Of a stretch of DNA of 37,959 bases, positions 21,834 through 30,016 are shown in pieces. Position 1 is the stretch's first letter; each line of letters opens with the position of its first letter. Source of the stretch: Terriglobales bacterium (GTDB lineage Bacteria > Acidobacteriota > Terriglobia > Terriglobales > Acidobacteriaceae); contig DASSIZ010000027.1 of the NCBI GenBank assembly GCA_035691485.1, positions 1 through 37,959 on the forward strand, given 5' to 3'. The notes under the pieces are model-generated. The model was given only the letters and a program-made list of their open reading frames with translations. It was not told the origin of the DNA and searched no databases. The position numbers and the translations under genes were made by a program.

Positions 21834-23297
21834 ATGAGCGATTCCACCGCGCATCCTGCCAATCTCAACCCGTCATCCGTCGTGACGAAACCGGAACCGT
21901 CCCGCTTTTACCGTTGGGCAGTGCTGGCGATCATCAGCGTGGCGATGTTCGGCAATTATTACGTGTACGACTGCATCGCTCCCGTTGCCGACCTGCTGGC
22001 CACACAGCTCCACTTCTCCGATTCCGCCATCGGGTTGCTGCAGGCGATTTACAGCATCCCGAACGTGTTCATGGTGCTGGTCGGAGGAATCCTGGTGGAC
22101 AAGCTTGGACTGCGCAAATCCACCTTCATTTTTGGCGCGTTGTGCACCCTCGGAGCAGCGGTAACGGTGACGTCTCCGCAGCTGCACGTGATGGCTGCGG
22201 GACGCCTGATCTTCGGCCTGGGCGCGGAATCGCTGATCGTAGCGATCACCACCGGGGTCGCTAAATGGTTTCGCGGCAAAGAACTGAGCTTCGCCTTCGG
22301 AATCAATCTCATGATCGCGCGCTTCGGGTCGTGGCTGGCGCAGAACTCGCCGACCTGGGCCAAGGGCGCCTACACCAACTGGCGCTCGCCGCTGCTGATC
22401 GCGGTCGCTTTTGGCGCGCTCTGCACCATCGGCCCGCTGATTTACTGGGTCATGGAAGTCTATGCCGAGAAAAACTATTCCCTCGGACGCGCCGGCGAGA
22501 CCGACAAGGTTGACCTGAAGGAATTTTCACGGGACTGGAAGCGGCGCGATCCGGTCTGGATCGTGCTCGTCCTGGCGCTCATTGCCGTCGCTGTTTATCC
22601 CAAACACGACTGGACCTATTTCTTCTGGGCGGTGGTGACCGTGGTGGGAACGCGGCTGCTGATCACCAGCCGCCGCATGTTCGGCATCTCTTATCTCTAC
22701 ATCGTGCTGCTGTGCATCACGTTTTACTCGGCGATTTTTCCCTTTGAAACTTTTGCCATCAAGTTCTTCATTGACGCGCACCACACCTCGCGCGAGCTGG
22801 GCGGATTCCTGGTCAGCATTCTTACCTTGTTCACCATGTTCGGCACGCCTGCCTTCGGATTGATGGCGGACAAGATCGGGCGGCGCACGCTGCTGATGAT
22901 CACCGGCTCCTTCCTGCTGATCCCGGTTTACCTGATGATGGCCTATACCAGCATCTCGCTGTACGTGCCGATGGCCATGATGGGCGTGGCTTTCTCGCTG
23001 GTCCCGGCGATCCTGTGGCCTTCGGTGGCTTACATCGTGCCGCAGGCGAAGCTGGGAACGGCGTACGGGCTGATGACCATGATCCAGAACATCGGGCTGG
23101 CGGGATTCAACCTGATGATCGGATGGGCCAACGATCATTCCCATGCCGGCGCCGACAATCCTCACGGCTACGCGATGGGCATGTGGATCTTTTCCGCGCT
23201 CGGGTTCTTCGCGGTGTTCTTCTCGTGGCTGCTGCGGCGCAACGAGATGGGACCAAACGCGCACGGGCTGGAGACGATCACCGCCAAAAGCTCGTAG
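21834..23297 (+). CDS. MFS transporter of the MFSD1-like type
   Basis: 487-residue inner-membrane transporter with twelve predicted helices and a long central hydrophilic loop (about residues 205-240). The N-terminal half carries IYSIPNVFMVLVGGILVDKLG, GRLIFGLGAESLIVA and WFRGKELSFAFGINLMIARFGS. These closely echo animal MFSD1 (a lysosomal dipeptide exporter), including the Gly-Lys-Glu-Leu and Ala-Arg-x-Gly-Ser segments. The C-terminal half has a second MFS loop, FGLMADKIGRRTLL. On this resemblance a dipeptide or small-peptide substrate is possible but unproven; other MFS substrates are not excluded. Likely monocistronic: it starts after a terminator and converges on the CYTH gene. The ATG at 21834 fits the first helix, which begins near residue 26. 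Confidence 0.85.
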   Translation: MSDSTAHPANLNPSSVVTKPEPSRFYRWAVLAIISVAMFGNYYVYDCIAPVADLLATQLHFSDSAIGLLQAIYSIPNVFMVLVGGILVDKLGLRKSTFIFGALCTLGAAVTVTSPQLHVMAAGRLIFGLGAESLIVAITTGVAKWFRGKELSFAFGINLMIARFGSWLAQNSPTWAKGAYTNWRSPLLIAVAFGALCTIGPLIYWVMEVYAEKNYSLGRAGETDKVDLKEFSRDWKRRDPVWIVLVLALIAVAVYPKHDWTYFFWAVVTVVGTRLLITSRRMFGISYLYIVLLCITFYSAIFPFETFAIKFFIDAHHTSRELGGFLVSILTLFTMFGTPAFGLMADKIGRRTLLMITGSFLLIPVYLMMAYTSISLYVPMAMMGVAFSLVPAILWPSVAYIVPQAKLGTAYGLMTMIQNIGLAGFNLMIGWANDHSHAGADNPHGYAMGMWIFSALGFFAVFFSWLLRRNEMGPNAHGLETITAKSS

Positions 23298-23376
23298 CGG
23301 TCAACGGCTGGCTCGGTCCGGGGAATCGCAATCCGCAATATTCAGTGATCTTTCCATGCGCCGGCTGTGGTGTCGC

Positions 23377-23904
23377 TCACGCGCCCTTACGCTTCAACAT
23401 CAAAACCATGTCGCTGTACGATTCCGCGATCAGGTCTGGTTCGGCGACCGCGAATTGCCGCATGTAGTCGCGGCACTGTTCGAGCAGGCTTGCCTGATCG
23501 GATTGCTCGTCGCCCGCCGCCTCGATTTCCACAAACGATCCCAGTTCCTCAACCGTGTCGATGTGAAACTTGATGTTTTCGACGTAGTAGATCTCCCGCT
23601 GCTTGTCGACCACCGCAAGCACGCCGAATACTCTCGACAGAATCTCCTTCAAACCGGGGTCCGGCTTGACCGCGTAAAGCAGCACGTCGCTGGTCTTCGG
23701 AGTAGCCTGGTTGCCGCGCCGGTACGAAATCAATGAATTTTCGATGTTTCCTTCGCGCAGCTTCAAACGCCCTTCGCGCACGCAGAAATAGGTATCCACC
23801 TGGTGGTCAAGACCGGCAAACCGCGCCTGGCGCGAGCGCAGCAGGTTGCGCACTCGATCGGGGTGGTGGCAGCGGGCCTTGATTTCAACGTTGATTACGC
23901 GCAT
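23377..23904 (-). CDS. CYTH-domain protein (class IV adenylate cyclase / thiamine-triphosphatase fold)
   Basis: 175 residues forming one CYTH domain, a beta-tunnel that binds nucleotide or polyphosphate. Visible motifs are NVEIKAR at residues 5-11, DTYFCVREGRLKLREG (about 37-52), DVLLYAVKPD, VVDKQREIYYVENIKFHID and ELGSFVEIEA. These supply the alternating basic and acidic tunnel residues. The N-terminal ExExK signature is altered to Asn-x-Glu-x-Lys, which seems common in this subfamily. Annotation as CyaB-like adenylate cyclase would go beyond the evidence; hydrolysis of a triphosphate or polyphosphate is equally possible. It converges on the MFS gene (79-bp gap, no clear hairpin) and is divergent from the sigma-factor gene. 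Confidence 0.82.
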   Translation of the reverse strand: MRVINVEIKARCHHPDRVRNLLRSRQARFAGLDHQVDTYFCVREGRLKLREGNIENSLISYRRGNQATPKTSDVLLYAVKPDPGLKEILSRVFGVLAVVDKQREIYYVENIKFHIDTVEELGSFVEIEAAGDEQSDQASLLEQCRDYMRQFAVAEPDLIAESYSDMVLMLKRKGA

Positions 23905-24008
23905 GGCCGTGATTACCGGGACTGACCCACTGAAATGGTACTATCCCGCCGAGCGAATAGTGAATCGCTTTGCGGGCAACCAAAGTTGCTGTTTTACTCT
24001 CCATACTT

Positions 24009-24046
24009 CAGCCGCATTGCCATCGCGGCTGCATCCGAGATTCGTG
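24009..24046. promoter_or_regulatory. perfect hairpin upstream of the ECF sigma gene
   Basis: CAGCCGC (24009-24015) pairs with GCGGCTG (24025-24031) with a 9-base loop. A second, weaker hairpin with the same left arm (GCCGC at 24026+100, i.e. 24126-24130, with GCGGC at 24142-24146) lies just before the start codon. No T-run follows either. The 254-bp gap 23905-24158 holds no supported gene and is presumably the control region of the sigma operon. Confidence 0.3.
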
Positions 24047-24158
24047 CATCTAAGCATGGCAGGCCCCTGTACTTGCCCGGTTCTGGGCACTTGTAACTGG
24101 AAGTGATACAACGATCAGCTACTTAGCCGCATCACAAAATAGCGGCCTGAAGAAGGCT

Positions 24159-24767
24159 TTGACACAACAAAAGAAAACTATTGCCTCCGGGCTCTCGGAA
24201 GCAGAAGCGATCGATAGAGCCAAGCAGGGCGATGCGGAGTCGTTTGAGGGTCTGTACGGCCTGCACAAGCGCCGTGTCTACTCGCTTTGTCTGCGCATGA
24301 CCGGCAACACGGCCGAGGCGGAGGACCTGACGCAGGAGGCGTTCCTGCAGCTCTATCGCAAGATCGCCACCTTCCGCGGCGAGAGTGCCTTCTCCACCTG
24401 GCTGCATCGGCTCGCCGTCAACGTGGTGCTCATGCACCTGCGCAAGAAAGGCCTGCCGGAGGTTTCGCTGGAAGAAAGCCTGGAGCCGCAGCAGGAGGAC
24501 GGCCCCAAGAAGGACATCGGTGCCCGCGACAACGTACTGGCGGGCTCGATTGACCGGGTAAACCTGGAGCGGGCGATTGAAAGCCTGCCGCCGGGCTATC
24601 GGATTATTTTCGTTTTGCACGATATTGAAGGGTACGAACACAACGAGATTGCCGAAATGATGGGATGTTCGATCGGCAACAGCAAGTCTCAGCTCCACAA
24701 GGCGCGCATGAAGTTGCGCGACCTTCTCAAGACCAGCAGAGCCGAAAAGGCCGCCAAACGCGCTTGA
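24159..24767 (+). CDS. ECF-type RNA polymerase sigma factor (RpoE-like)
   Basis: 202 residues with the two-domain layout of an extracytoplasmic-function sigma factor. Region 2 (about 25-95) contains [35 protein letters not shown] and [19 protein letters not shown]. Region 4 (about 140-195) contains [20 protein letters not shown] and the helix-turn-helix [20 protein letters not shown]. It redirects RNA polymerase to stress promoters. The next gene encodes a zinc-finger membrane anti-sigma factor, so activity is probably held in check at the membrane. The start codon is TTG at 24159, with AGAAGG a few bases upstream; no in-frame ATG precedes it closely. The operon likely extends through the anti-sigma and DUF4097 genes. 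Confidence 0.92.
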   Translation: MTQQKKTIASGLSEAEAIDRAKQGDAESFEGLYGLHKRRVYSLCLRMTGNTAEAEDLTQEAFLQLYRKIATFRGESAFSTWLHRLAVNVVLMHLRKKGLPEVSLEESLEPQQEDGPKKDIGARDNVLAGSIDRVNLERAIESLPPGYRIIFVLHDIEGYEHNEIAEMMGCSIGNSKSQLHKARMKLRDLLKTSRAEKAAKRA

Positions 24768-24813
24768 GGAGGCACGACATGAGATGGGGGCAGGAGAACG
24801 GGGAGAGGATGTC

Positions 24814-25437
24814 ATGACCTGCGCTGAGTTTCAAAGGGTATTACCGTACATCATCGAGACCGGGGGAAAGGCGGAGGAGGAAGAACACCTGCGCGATTGT
24901 CCGGTTTGTTCCGACTTGGTCAAAGACCTGAGGTACATCGCCGAACAAGCGAAGCTTTTGGTGCCCATGGAGGATCCCTCGCCCAAGGTGTGGGATGGCA
25001 TCAAGAATTCGCTGGAGCGCGAGGGAATGATCCGGCCAGCCCGCGCTCGGGGGAGACTTCTAGGACCCCTAACCTGGATTGGCGCGCTGGGAGCGGTCAT
25101 TCTGATTGCCTTCGCCATATTCCTGGTGGAGCGGAACCGGCAGCGCCAGCAAGCTTCGCTGGTAGAAGAAGCGCCGGCCGCCGCGCCGCAACCGGTTTCA
25201 ATCAACACCATTGCCACCGAGCAGGACGACCAGCAACTCCTGGAACAGGTGACAGCGGTGCGTCCAACCAGCCGGCAGGCGTATGAAAACAATCTCAGGA
25301 TCGTGAATGCCTCCATCGCTGACGCGAAGAAGACGCTGGCCGAAAACCCGAATGACCGGGACGCCCGGCAATCGTTAAGTGCGGCCTACGAGCAGAAGGC
25401 AATGATGTACGAGCTGGCGACGCAGTCCTTGCGGTAA
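24814..25437 (+). CDS. zinc-finger anti-sigma factor, single-pass membrane protein
   Basis: 207 residues from the ATG at 24814, chosen because GGGGAGAGG lies just upstream; an in-frame ATG at 24784 would add ten residues. The N-terminus has the ZAS arrangement His25-x3-Cys29-x2-Cys32 (HLRDCPVC) with a further Cys3, the sigma-binding module of many anti-sigma factors. One transmembrane helix spans about residues 86-105 (LTWIGALGAVILIAFAIFLV). The outer part (about 110-207) is helical, with regularly spaced Leu and Ala and ending EQKAMMYELATQSLR, possibly a coiled-coil sensor. It lies 46 bp after the ECF sigma gene. Binding and membrane sequestration of that sigma factor is the expected role. 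Confidence 0.88.
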   Translation: MTCAEFQRVLPYIIETGGKAEEEEHLRDCPVCSDLVKDLRYIAEQAKLLVPMEDPSPKVWDGIKNSLEREGMIRPARARGRLLGPLTWIGALGAVILIAFAIFLVERNRQRQQASLVEEAPAAAPQPVSINTIATEQDDQQLLEQVTAVRPTSRQAYENNLRIVNASIADAKKTLAENPNDRDARQSLSAAYEQKAMMYELATQSLR

Positions 25438-25510
25438 GGTGCGATCGGTGGCCGCAAGAGAAGCGGTCAATCGGGAATGCAGTGCCCGCCGGCAGTTGGC
25501 GGGACTCACG

Positions 25511-26359
25511 ATGAGACAGAGAACCTTACGCGCGGCGGTGGACCTGGCGGTCGTGATTGTTCTTGCGGCCGGGGCATCCGCTGCCGACAAGAAAGAATTC
25601 CGCTACAACGTGAACGCGGGCGCGAGCGTCACCGTGGTCAACGACTACGGCACGGTGCGGGTGCGCGCCGCGCAGCCAGGCGCCGTCGTGGCAACGGCTG
25701 TGCCCGGCTCTTCCAAGGTCGAGGTGGATGCCGCGCAAAGCGGGAACCGCGTGGAGTTGCGCACTCACTACCTGCAGCAGACCGGCGAAAGCGACGGGCG
25801 AGTGGATTACGAGATCCAGGTGCCTGCCGACGCCAATGTCATGGTCAGGACTGCCAGCGGGCCGGTGCAGGTGCAGGGCGTAAGCGGTGACGTAGTGGTG
25901 GACACCGACACCGGCAAAGTCGATGTTCTCAATTGCAATGCCCACGTGCGGGTGCGCACGGTCGGCGGCCCGATCACACTGGTGGACCTGAATGACGGTT
26001 TCGTGGAAGCGACTTCGGTTGGCGGCCAGGTGTCGTTGAATAATGTCACCGGAAAAAGCGTTTCCGTGAACACGACCGGGGGGCCGATCACCTACTCCGG
26101 GGATTTTGCCGGCGGAGGGGTTTATTCCCTCAGTACTCATTCCGGGAATATCGACCTGAAGCTGCCGGCGAGCGCCTCCGTCGATGTCACCGCGCGATCG
26201 GTGACCGGCGCTGTGGAAAACGATTTCCCGCTCACACCGCCGGTGCATCCCACCATGGCACTGGCGCAGGGAAAATCTTTGGCCGGCACGTCGAACTCAG
26301 GCGCTTCCTCGGTTCACCTTAGAACATTCAGTGGTAGAATCCGCGTGAAAAAACAGTAA
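25511..26359 (+). CDS. exported DUF4097-type beta-helix/adhesin-like protein
   Basis: 282 residues from the ATG at 25511, which starts a clean signal peptide (RTLRAAVDLAVVIVLAAGASA). A GTG at 25439 directly after the anti-sigma stop would add 24 residues of non-signal character. The mature protein is built of short repeating beta-strands with Gly/Asn/Thr turns (VNDYGTVRV, TASGPVQVQGV, VDTDTGKVDVLN, TVGGPITLVD, TTGGPITYSGDF, STHSGNIDLKL), the pattern of the DUF4097 putative-adhesin family with right-handed beta-helix character. Such proteins often sit beside ECF sigma/anti-sigma pairs, as here. Precise function is unknown; it may sense or bind an envelope component. Confidence 0.82.
   Translation: MRQRTLRAAVDLAVVIVLAAGASAADKKEFRYNVNAGASVTVVNDYGTVRVRAAQPGAVVATAVPGSSKVEVDAAQSGNRVELRTHYLQQTGESDGRVDYEIQVPADANVMVRTASGPVQVQGVSGDVVVDTDTGKVDVLNCNAHVRVRTVGGPITLVDLNDGFVEATSVGGQVSLNNVTGKSVSVNTTGGPITYSGDFAGGGVYSLSTHSGNIDLKLPASASVDVTARSVTGAVENDFPLTPPVHPTMALAQGKSLAGTSNSGASSVHLRTFSGRIRVKKQ
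26313..26340 (+). promoter_or_regulatory. candidate internal promoter for aroK
   Basis: TTCACC (26313-26318), a 16-bp spacer and TAGAAT (26335-26340) give four of six and five of six matches to sigma-70 elements. It lies inside the 3' end of the DUF4097 gene, about 58 bp before the aroK start. Confidence 0.35.
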
Positions 26360-26397
26360 CCAGCAACTGGCAATCCGGCTGACGGCTGGGCGGACGC

Positions 26398-26970
26398 GTG
26401 CGTGTGACCGCAGAGCGGGAAGAACGGGCAAAATCGAAGTCCGCCGGGCGGATCGTGCTCGTAGGATTCATGGGCGCGGGCAAAACCACGGTGGGACGGC
26501 TTTTATCGCAAAAGGTACGATGGCGCTTCATCGACCTCGACGATGAGATCGTCCGGCGCGAGCAACGCAGCATTGCCGAGATTTTCCAGGTGCACGGAGA
26601 ACAGTATTTTCGGCGACAGGAATCGGCGACCTTGAGCAGCGTACTGCAGAGTACCGCGCCGCCTTACGTTTTGGCCGTCGGGGGCGGCGCGTTCATCTAT
26701 CCCGGCAATGCCGACTTGCTCCGGCAACCCGGCATTCGCACCATTTTCCTGGATGCGCCGGTGGAAGAACTGCGCCAGCGCTGTGCCGCCGGCGGCGCGG
26801 AGCGTCCTCTGGCGCGCGACGCGAACCTCTTTCGCCAATTGTACGAAGCGCGGCGCGGCAGTTACATGACAGCAGAGTTGCGGGTCGAGACCGGCGGAAG
26901 AACACCGCAGCAGGTTGTCGAACACATTGTGAATTCGGTTTTTCAGGGTTCAGTCGGGGGAATGGAATGA
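26398..26970 (+). CDS. aroK: shikimate kinase
   Basis: Phosphorylates shikimate to shikimate 3-phosphate with ATP in the chorismate pathway; cytosolic. 190 residues with the Walker A loop GFMGAGKTT (residues 23-31), the shikimate-binding strand FIDLDDEI (44-51), Arg in the helix IAEIFQVHGEQYFRRQE, the Gly-rich loop AVGGGAFI, and the lid Arg in AERPLARDANLF. All family residues are present. The start is GTG at 26398; a second GTG lies two codons later. It follows the DUF4097 gene by 38 bp (weak 7-bp-period sequence in that gap) and overlaps the next gene by four bases (ATGA). No other aro gene is nearby. Confidence 0.93.
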   Translation: MRVTAEREERAKSKSAGRIVLVGFMGAGKTTVGRLLSQKVRWRFIDLDDEIVRREQRSIAEIFQVHGEQYFRRQESATLSSVLQSTAPPYVLAVGGGAFIYPGNADLLRQPGIRTIFLDAPVEELRQRCAAGGAERPLARDANLFRQLYEARRGSYMTAELRVETGGRTPQQVVEHIVNSVFQGSVGGME

Positions 26971-27704
26971 AGTTTGTTTGTAAACTCGCGGCGCTAACGA
27001 TGGTTCTCGCAAGCTTCACCTTCGCGGGCGACAAGGACAAGAAAGCGGCGCCGGCCGGGACAATGGTGGACGCGGGTTCTTTCGGAGTGTATGTCAACGG
27101 AAAACGCATCGGCACAGAGACCTTCCGAATCGAGCAGATGGCGGATTCCAGCGTTGCCAAGTCGGAGTTCCGCGCCGACGATGGCAGCAAATCGGTGCAA
27201 TCGGCGGAACTGGTGCTGTCCAGCAACGGCGACCTGCGCCGTTATACCTGGAACGAGGCGAGCCCCAGCAAGGCCACCGCGGTGATCGAACCGCAAGAGC
27301 AATTGCTGCTGCAGCACATCAGCACCGGGCCGGCCGACAAGCCCATCGATCAGCAGTACATCCTGCCGCCCTCCACCGTGATCCTGGATGACTATTTCTT
27401 CTCGCAACGCGAAGTGCTGGCGTGGCGCTACCTGGCCGGCTACTGCCGCCCCGATCCATCCAACGGCGCCTGCAAGCTGAAACGTGCGCAATTCGGCGCG
27501 CTGATCCCGCGCCAGCGGACTTCCCTGCTGATCAACTTCGAGTATGTCGGCCGGGAAACGATCAACGTCCACGGCAAGAAACGCGAACTCAGCCGCTTTA
27601 ACCTTGAAACTGACGGTTTGCAGTGGGGCCTGTGGCTGGATAACGACTACAAGTTGATTCGGATCTACATCGCGGCCGACGCCATCGAAGTGGTAAGAGA
27701 CTAG
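26967..27704 (+). CDS. exported protein of unknown function
   Basis: 245 residues. A signal peptide (MKFVCKLAALTMVLASFTFAG) is followed by a Lys-rich linker (DKDKKAAP) and a domain of about 210 residues with alternating strands: FGVYVNGKRIGTETFRIE, SAELVLSSNGDLRRYTWNE, and a C-terminal WGLWLDNDYKLIRIYI. The order resembles beta-barrel or sheet proteins such as DUF3108-like periplasmic proteins, but I do not claim membership. Translationally coupled to aroK by an ATGA overlap, though no functional link to aromatic synthesis is apparent. Two Cys (in YCRPDPSNGACK) are close enough to form a disulphide. Not recognised; real gene by coupling, signal peptide and coding character. Confidence 0.75.
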   Translation: MKFVCKLAALTMVLASFTFAGDKDKKAAPAGTMVDAGSFGVYVNGKRIGTETFRIEQMADSSVAKSEFRADDGSKSVQSAELVLSSNGDLRRYTWNEASPSKATAVIEPQEQLLLQHISTGPADKPIDQQYILPPSTVILDDYFFSQREVLAWRYLAGYCRPDPSNGACKLKRAQFGALIPRQRTSLLINFEYVGRETINVHGKKRELSRFNLETDGLQWGLWLDNDYKLIRIYIAADAIEVVRD

Positions 27705-27753
27705 GCCGGCCGCAGGCCAACTTGCGCTTCCCGGAGGCCATCCTACGGGCTGG

Positions 27754-28851
27754 TTGCCGCTTCTCGATTCACGCACCGCGCGCGTAGGTTTCACCATCCT
27801 GGTTTTCGCCGGAGTGTTGGCGTTCGTCTGGGGCGCGCGCGAGACGCTCACCGCCTTCCTTTTCTCCATCTTCTTCGCCTACCTCGTTGACCCGCTGGTC
27901 TCTCATGTGCAGCTGTGGGTGAAGGGCTCGCGCGGGCGCGCCATCGGTATCGTCTACCTTGCTTTTGCGGCGGCGCTGGGGTTGTTCGGATACCTGCTGG
28001 GATCTCGCCTGGCCGCGGAAGCAAGTCACCTGGCGCAGACCCTTCCTGGCTTGTTCCAGAAGTTCGCCAGCGGCCAGATTGCCTTTACCATCGGAGCACA
28101 GCGGGGATGGAGCTATGAAACGCAGCTCAAGCTACAGCATCTCCTCGCCGACCATCAGGATGAGATCATGGCTTGGGCCAAGACCGCGGCAGGCAAGCTC
28201 GCCGGTGAGGCCAAACGCGCGTGGTGGCTGCTGCTGGTGCCAATCCTGGGAGCATTCTTTTTAAAAGACGGCCGCGCCTTCGCGCAGGGTGCGATTGATC
28301 TGCTGAGCCGCCGCCGCGAACGCGAATTTCTTGACGCGGTATTGACCGACATCAACATCATGCTCGCCCACTTCATCCGGGCGCAGCTCATCCTGGCGGT
28401 GCTGTCAGCGGTTGTTTATACCGTCCTCCTGCTGGTGCTCGGGGTGCAATACGCGGTCGTGCTGGGAGCGGTGGGCGGGGCGCTGGAATTTATCCCCGTG
28501 GTGGGGCCGCTGGCGGCGGCTGTAGCCATTCTCTTCATCGCGATGGTCACTGCCTACAAGCACCTGATCATCCTCCTGATCTGCCTGGGCGTGTGGCGCC
28601 TGATACAGGACTACGTCAACGCCCCGCGCATCATGGGTCGGCGCACCGAACTGCACCCGCTGGCGGCGCTGTTCGGCGTTCTCGCCGGGGCCGAGATCGC
28701 CGGCGTCATCGGCGTGTACCTGTCCATTCCAATCATGGCCAGCCTGCGCATTGTCTGGCGGCATTGGCGCGCCTACATGGAGACCGCGAAGATGCAGTTG
28801 GCAGCGGCGGCCGAAGCCGACAAAGTCTCCCCGGAACAGACGCTGCCCTGA
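27754..28851 (+). CDS. AI-2E/PerM-family membrane permease
   Basis: 365-residue inner-membrane protein of the AI-2E transporter (PerM/TqsA/YdiK) family. The usual layout is visible: two N-terminal helices (VGFTILVFAGVLAFVWGA, then TAFLFSIFFAYLVDPLV), a third helix, a long periplasmic/cytosolic helical domain (about residues 85-190), and a cluster of C-terminal helices containing the signature GALEFIPVVGPLAAA (about 245-259). Members export autoinducer-2 in a few studied cases or act as sodium/proton antiporters; most are uncharacterised, so no substrate is assigned. The start is TTG at 27754; no in-frame ATG is near. It ends 84 bp before asd. Confidence 0.88.
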   Translation: MPLLDSRTARVGFTILVFAGVLAFVWGARETLTAFLFSIFFAYLVDPLVSHVQLWVKGSRGRAIGIVYLAFAAALGLFGYLLGSRLAAEASHLAQTLPGLFQKFASGQIAFTIGAQRGWSYETQLKLQHLLADHQDEIMAWAKTAAGKLAGEAKRAWWLLLVPILGAFFLKDGRAFAQGAIDLLSRRREREFLDAVLTDINIMLAHFIRAQLILAVLSAVVYTVLLLVLGVQYAVVLGAVGGALEFIPVVGPLAAAVAILFIAMVTAYKHLIILLICLGVWRLIQDYVNAPRIMGRRTELHPLAALFGVLAGAEIAGVIGVYLSIPIMASLRIVWRHWRAYMETAKMQLAAAAEADKVSPEQTLP

Positions 28852-28899
28852 CGCCGACCCCGGCATTTCCCGCTTGCCGAGTGGCGGAAGCGTTTCGTG

Positions 28900-28905
28900 T
28901 AAAAT
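28900..28905 (+). promoter_or_regulatory. possible -10 element of asd
   Basis: TAAAAT in the context CGTGTAAAATCC, 30 bp before the asd ATG. The same GTGTAAAAT string forms the candidate -10 of the HPF-sigma unit. The nearest TTGCCG (28874-28879) is 20 bp away, too far to be a good -35. Confidence 0.35.
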
Positions 28906-28935
28906 CCAAAAAACACTGAACTTGAGCAGCCGACG

Positions 28936-29991
28936 ATGGATTCGAAAATTCCTGTAGGCATCCTGGGCGCGACCGGAGTGGTGGGACAGCGGTTTCTGCA
29001 ACTGCTGGAGCATCACCCGTGGTTCGAGCCGGCGTGGCTGGCGGCCTCGGACCGCTCCTCCGGCCTGCCCTACGAAGAGGCGGCGCGCTGGCGGCTGCGC
29101 ACGCCGATACCAGCGATGGTGGCGCGTATGAAAGTCTCGCCGGCGGCGCCCAACGGAGCGCCACGAGTGATTTTTGCCGCGCTCGACGCCGACATTGCCC
29201 GCGATTTAGAACCGCGCTTTGCCGCCGATGGCTGCGCCGTCATTTCCAATTCCAGCGCCCTGCGCATGCAGGAAGATGTGCCGCTGGTGGTGCCCGAGGT
29301 CAATGCCGATCACGTCAAACTGGTGCACGCGCAACGCTGGCGGCAGGACAGCGGCGGCTTCGTTGTCACCAACCCGAATTGTTCCGCCATCGGGCTGGCC
29401 ATGGCCTTGGCGCCGCTGCACCGCAGCTTTGGCCTCGAGAAAGTGATGGTGGTCACCATGCAGGCGGTCAGCGGGGCCGGGTACCCGGGCGTAGCCTCGC
29501 TCGACATCCTGGGAAATGTCATCCCTTACATTGCCAAGGAAGAAGAAAAGATGGAGGAAGAGACGCGCAAGCTGCTGGGCCATGGTGAAGCGGCGCGCAT
29601 CCGGCCCGCCGATTTCGCCATGAGCGCGCAGTGTAACCGCGTGGCGGTCGAGGACGGGCACACGGAATCGGTATCGGTGAAATTGAAAAGGCCGGCGCGG
29701 GCGGAGGAGATCATCGAGGCATTCCGCGGTTTTCGCGGCGTCCCGCAGGAATTGCGCCTGCCGAACGCTCCCGAGCAGCCGCTCATCTACGACTGTGCGC
29801 CCGACCATCCTCAGCCGCGCTTCGACGTGGACCGCGGCGCCGGCATGTCGGTGAGCGTGGGACGCCTGCGCCCGTGCGGCGTGCTGGATTGGAAGTTCAC
29901 CGTCCTGTCGCACAACACCATTCGCGGCGCGGCCGGGGCTGCTCTTCTGAACGCCGAACTGTTGAAGGCCCAAGGATACCTGGGAGACTGA
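28936..29991 (+). CDS. asd: aspartate-semialdehyde dehydrogenase
   Basis: Reduces aspartyl phosphate to aspartate semialdehyde with NADPH, the branch point to lysine/DAP, threonine and methionine. 351 residues with the nucleotide loop GILGATGVVGQRF (residues 8-20), ISNSSALRM (about 103-111), and the active-site Cys149 in VTNPNCSAIG, plus VSGAGYPGV and the C-terminal SVSVGRLRPC. The form is closer to the archaeal/fungal branch of Asd than to the Escherichia coli type, judging by length and motif spacing. It opens the DAP gene region (asd, methyltransferase, lysC, dapB, dapA) on the plus strand. The ATG lacks a strong ribosome site. Confidence 0.95.
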   Translation: MDSKIPVGILGATGVVGQRFLQLLEHHPWFEPAWLAASDRSSGLPYEEAARWRLRTPIPAMVARMKVSPAAPNGAPRVIFAALDADIARDLEPRFAADGCAVISNSSALRMQEDVPLVVPEVNADHVKLVHAQRWRQDSGGFVVTNPNCSAIGLAMALAPLHRSFGLEKVMVVTMQAVSGAGYPGVASLDILGNVIPYIAKEEEKMEEETRKLLGHGEAARIRPADFAMSAQCNRVAVEDGHTESVSVKLKRPARAEEIIEAFRGFRGVPQELRLPNAPEQPLIYDCAPDHPQPRFDVDRGAGMSVSVGRLRPCGVLDWKFTVLSHNTIRGAAGAALLNAELLKAQGYLGD

Positions 29992-30016
29992 AGGCTGGTT
30001 CGCCATCGACACCAAG

